Positions 60,291 to 64,000 of a stretch of 64,000 nt of DNA are shown piece after piece. Both the position numbers and the translations under genes were made by a program. The notes under the pieces are model-generated. The model did no database searches, had not been told where the DNA came from, and saw nothing but the letters and a program-made list of their open reading frames with translations. Within the stretch, counting starts at the first letter, position 1. Each line of letters opens with the position of its first letter. This DNA is from Phoenix dactylifera (lineage: Eukaryota; Streptophyta; Magnoliopsida; Arecales; Arecaceae): assembly GCF_009389715.1 (NCBI RefSeq), contig NC_052409.1:3437275-3501274 (forward strand), read 5' to 3'.

Positions 60291-63200
60291 ATGCTGGTGC
60301 CGCGGGACTCTTTTGGGTTAGCTCTCTCTCAGGTTCGTTGGCGTTCGCCTCTTGTTTTCCCGGACAAATTAGGAGGTGGAGGCATCGGGTATAGAAGAAG
60401 GAGACGAAAAGGATTGAGTTTTGGATTAGGTTTGGGTGAGATCCGGAGGTGTGGATCGCAATGCGAGGCGTGCATGCCTCCGGCTGAGAATAAAAATTCA
60501 AATTTAGACATTGAGTTCTTGAAATCTACCAGGAAAAGTGTGAGAGCTCAGAAGCATATTGTCGCGAAACAGTTCTCCAACGAACTGGATTACGAGGAAT
60601 CTGAGCCGATGCAGTTGGCCTCCAGCTTCACAAACTGCCAAGAAGATCCATTGGTGGATAAATTGCGGACTCAGCTCGGAGTGATCCATCCCATCCCATC
60701 TCCTCCCATCAACAGGAGCATTGTTGGCTTCTTTGTACTCTTCTTCTTTGTTGGAGTTATCTTTGACAAGATTTGGACGTTTAGGAAGAGGAATAAATCA
60801 AGCCAGGATGTACGGAATGGTACCTGGCCTCAGGTGCCGACTAGCTTCTCTTTGTTTCTGGAGAAAGATCTTCAGAGGAAAGAGTCAGTTGAATGGGTCA
60901 ACATGGTCTTGGGGAAGTTATGGAAGGTGTACAGGTCTGGACTCGAAAATTGGATCGTTGGATCAGTCCAGCCAGTAATAGACGACCTCAGGAAGCCTGA
61001 TTATGTGCAGAGGGTCGAACTTAAGCAGTTCTCGCTGGGGGATGAACCGTTGTCGGTTAGGAACGTCGAACGGAGGACTTCTCGCCGTGTTAATGACTTG
61101 CAGTAAGTTTTTCTTTGTTGTGTGAAACATAAGTTCTGCTAGCAGTTTGGCATGCCAGTTTAATGTAACCTGTTACTGAATTTCTGTTGTCTTTCTAAAT
61201 ATGGAATCATGTCTCATGTTATCTAGCTAAATTTTGATATCTGGTACCCACATCTAGAGTCTCAAATGTTAATAAAATTCTTGGCTAATGTTCCAACTAC
61301 ATGCTTCCATTGAAATTTTATACCATTATTTATTCGAGAAAACAACCCCATCAAGGGGAAAAATTGTTGCACACTGATCTGATTTTCTATATATACTTTT
61401 CTCCTGCATCAGGTATCAGATTGGCCTTCGTTATACGGGAGGTGCTCGCATGTTATTGTCCCTATCCTTAAAATTTGGTATTGTCCCCATAGCTGTACCT
61501 GTTGGAGTTCGTGATTTTGATATTGATGGGGAGCTTTGGGTTAAGTTACGATTAATACCAACAGAGCCTTGGGTGGGTGCTGTATCATGGGCTTTCGTCT
61601 CCCTTCCAAAGATTAAATTTGTGCTGTCACCATTCCGTTTGTTCAACCTTATGGGTATGTTTTAATTTTCTTATGACTACATTTTATTTTCGTATATTTA
61701 TTACTTTTATTATAAATTTAATTTTTTCATTAAACAGTTAAGACTTTGAAATTTTGTTGTTCAATATGCCAGATAGTAAGCTAATAACTAGAAGGTATTT
61801 GCATATGTTCGCTCATTGTAATGCATGGGCATTGATAGAAACATTTTCAGTCATCATCTTGTACATACTTTGCTTATGTGCTCATTATTGTCTGCTTCAA
61901 TTAATCATATGGTGGGGCATTATTTGTTAATGGCAAGTAACACCCAGAAAGTTGACATTTCACATGGAACCTGGGTGTTTCATTCTGATGTCAATTGGTC
62001 AGTTTGAACTTGTGACAGGAGATAGTTTTCAGGCTAACAACTATCAAAAGGCAAGCCAATATAAAGTAAGTAAGAGAGAGAGAGAGAATGGAAGAAGAAC
62101 ATACAATTGTCGAATGGAGCAGGAAATGAAGAAGAAGAATGGAATTAATCTAAATTGAGGTGGCATGAATGGTTGTAATCCATAATAATTATGTATAACA
62201 CCTTTTAGTAGTGAAATTGGGAATAGCAAAGGCAGCTTGTATAGATTAACCATTAACCCACAATGTTTTGCATAGCAAGTTCATGAGATTTATTGGAACT
62301 AGCATTGTCTAATGTTGTGCTTTCCAAGATATGTAGCACCCATGTGAGAGTGTATAGTGGGCTGCACTTTGAGAGGTCTTTAGCTGCTTGAGAAAATGAC
62401 CATTATAAAAGCATGACTATCTTTCAGCATGTTCAATGCACATGCCTTGGGGAGGGGAGTGGAAAAGGAAAAAAAAATAGGGTAGATTTCCTTGTAAGAC
62501 TTTTCCCTTAGGAGGGATTTCTTTACTCGACTTCCCTTACCTTTACTGCTCTAAAGATCGGTCGTTCTTTTCAAGCACTCCCTTGTTCCCCTGAGGGCTA
62601 TTCTTGAATATGAAAAAATGTTCTATTTCTTTTATCGTGCAATCTAAGGTGTTCTCAAACGGTGACGCCTTGTGTTCGGAAGCCACAAGTTGCTCTTGGG
62701 AAGGAGAAAGAGACAGCCACTCTTGGAAAAGTTAAAAACAGAAAGGAGGGCAGAGTCCAACTTGGTGGATCAAGATGCACCACCCAGAGTTTGCATTTTA
62801 CATTCAGAAGACAATTATATCAAGAAGTAGAAGATTTTCTTGCAGATTGATTCACCCTTACAATGAAGATAACAGCGTAGGATGTAGATAGAGATTGTGA
62901 TTTGATATGGCTTATTTTTCTTTCGAATAATCTACATTTAGTATGATTAATTAATAAGATAACTGATTGGTCTAACACAAATTTGAAATCATTGCACAAG
63001 AGATAACCATTATGGGTCATCCCAATAAGGTTGCCATCACCATACAGCAAAAGGTTTATTTTGAATGGTAATCCTTCGAAGACTGTAGCAATCCAGCATT
63101 TTGGGAAGGCGGCAGGCATAGTTCACTGATTGTGAAGCTGAGGTGGCATACTTAGAGTCTGTGGTTCTGTATTTCTATTTATAATTGTTTTTCACCAATG

Positions 63201-63633
63201 AAGCAATAAGAGAGCTATATCATTGTCTCTAAAAGAACTTATGAAGTTCCCCTCAAAAGAGTGCATACCCAATAATGTAATGGGAGTTGATTTTGATGTT
63301 TTCCTAGCCTTCACAATTTTGCTGATTATTTTTGTGCATCAGACTGCTAACCGAAGAGGATACATAGAGAAACTGAGATGCTTTTCAGTATTTTTCAGTA
63401 TTTCTTCAGCATCACAATTTTTTGGGCTAGTTATGTGATGCTAGGCATCACAATTTCTGGTCTTGTTATAAACCACTATATGCAATTTATTCTGATACAT
63501 TTTAGTCAAAGTCCTTGAAATGTCCATGTGGATATTTATATTGCACAATTACTTTGATGTGTTACTAATGGTAACTTAAATGTTCTTTGCATGGAATCGG
63601 CAATTCTTCACCAGCAATTCCTGTTATATCAAT
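60291..63633 (+). CDS. NTMC2T5: NTMC2T5-type SMP/C2-domain membrane tether, 5' part (runs off right edge)
   Basis: Visible exons are 60291-61102, 61413-61654 and a probable 19-nt exon 63615-63633, all in frame. The start MLVPRDSFGLALSQVR matches the family N-terminus as I recall it, with a basic plastid-targeting-like leader. EDPLVDKLRTQLGVIHPIPS precedes one transmembrane helix (SIVGFFVLFFFVGVIFDKIW, residues about 142-162). The SMP domain starts about residue 198 (ESVEWVNMVLGKLWKVYR, FSLGDEPLSVRNVERRTSRR, YQIGLRYTGGARMLLSLSLK, PTEPWVGAVSWAFVSLPKIK). SMP domains carry lipids between membranes, and C2 domains dock to them. The C2 part and the stop lie beyond 64000. Family members are N-terminally anchored tethers. 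Plastid association is inferred from the leader. Confidence 0.9.
61655..63614 (+). other. NTMC2T5 intron 2 (about 2 kb)
   Basis: The intron between ...FRLFNLM and the microexon AIPVIS. There is a short GA tract near 62074-62086. The ORFs here have no recognisable content. Confidence 0.6.
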
Positions 63634-64000
63634 GTGAGTAAAGTCATCCATGTTCTTTCTATCTCCTCTCTCTCTCTCTCTCTAACTCATTTGCAAATTC
63701 GTTGTTCCTTTACTCTTAGATCTCATTTCTTACTGCATGGCAATGTTGCTATGATTATTATTTTTATTTTTATAAACATTATGCAGAAATCCACATGGCC
63801 AGGCCCTTTTCTCAATAAACTTGCGTAACTAGAAGTGGCTAAAACAATTTTATTTTTATAATACCATTTACATTTAATGCATATCTAAAATGGTAAAAGA
63901 AACTTGATTTCAATTTTGTCAGCATGTTGAGTATGTCACTATCCTGTCTCCGTGTGATATTTCTTTCTCTCATGGTAATGCCAACTTGTGTTTTTTAAGT
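63634..64000 (+). other. NTMC2T5 intron 3, to window end
   Basis: Follows the donor AAT/GTGAGT. It contains a short (CT)n at 63666-63683. I do not find the next expected exon (F-L-T-K-L-L type) before base 64000. Confidence 0.55.

Overview
The window is nuclear DNA from a flowering plant. It has intron-rich genes with GT-AG splice sites, an Au-type SINE, miniature LTR retrotransposons and hAT-like MITEs. The proteins look like those of a monocot. The many GGTAC-rich MITEs suggest a palm or a relative, but this is inference. Nothing here is bacterial or organellar, and no CRISPR array, rRNA or functional tRNA gene was seen.

Layout. (1) 1-1142, minus strand: 5' part of a PLS-class PPR gene that runs off the left edge. 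(2) 1751-21005, minus: a complete VPS41 gene (HOPS subunit) with 19 coding exons that I could join in frame to about 931 aa. Its introns hold microsatellites and MITEs. (3) 23082-30547 coding, with a 5' UTR exon near 35030-35110, minus: a KH-domain, proline-rich SF1-like RNA-binding protein of about 957 aa. Its introns carry a solo LTR, an Au SINE, a GGTAC MITE and a nested hAT-like/TRIM structure. (4) 35.1-45.8 kb: gene-poor DNA with a LINE 3' end remnant, a second TRIM and simple repeats. (5) 45866-49154, plus: an NPH3/BTB-family gene in three exons, 544 aa. (6) 55145-56311, minus: an intronless GC-rich mitochondrial P-class PPR gene. (7) from 60291, plus: 5' part of an NTMC2T5-type SMP/C2 tether gene with upstream ORFs, running off the right edge.

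These are independent nuclear housekeeping or regulatory genes, not an operon. They act in vacuolar fusion, RNA processing, organelle RNA or translation, phototropin-type signalling, and membrane contact sites. One contextual link stands out. The left PPR, the NPH3 gene and the NTMC2T5 gene resemble, from memory, Arabidopsis At1g50270, At1g50280 and At1g50260, which are neighbours there. The window may therefore be an expanded version of an old conserved gene block.

The most interesting non-coding signals are a GGTAC-rich MITE family with readable 8-bp target duplications, a tail-to-tail inverted TRIM dimer nested in a hAT-like element, a precise solo LTR, two short stop-free in-frame introns, a CT microsatellite starting at a splice donor, a probable 19-nt microexon and an overlapping uORF.
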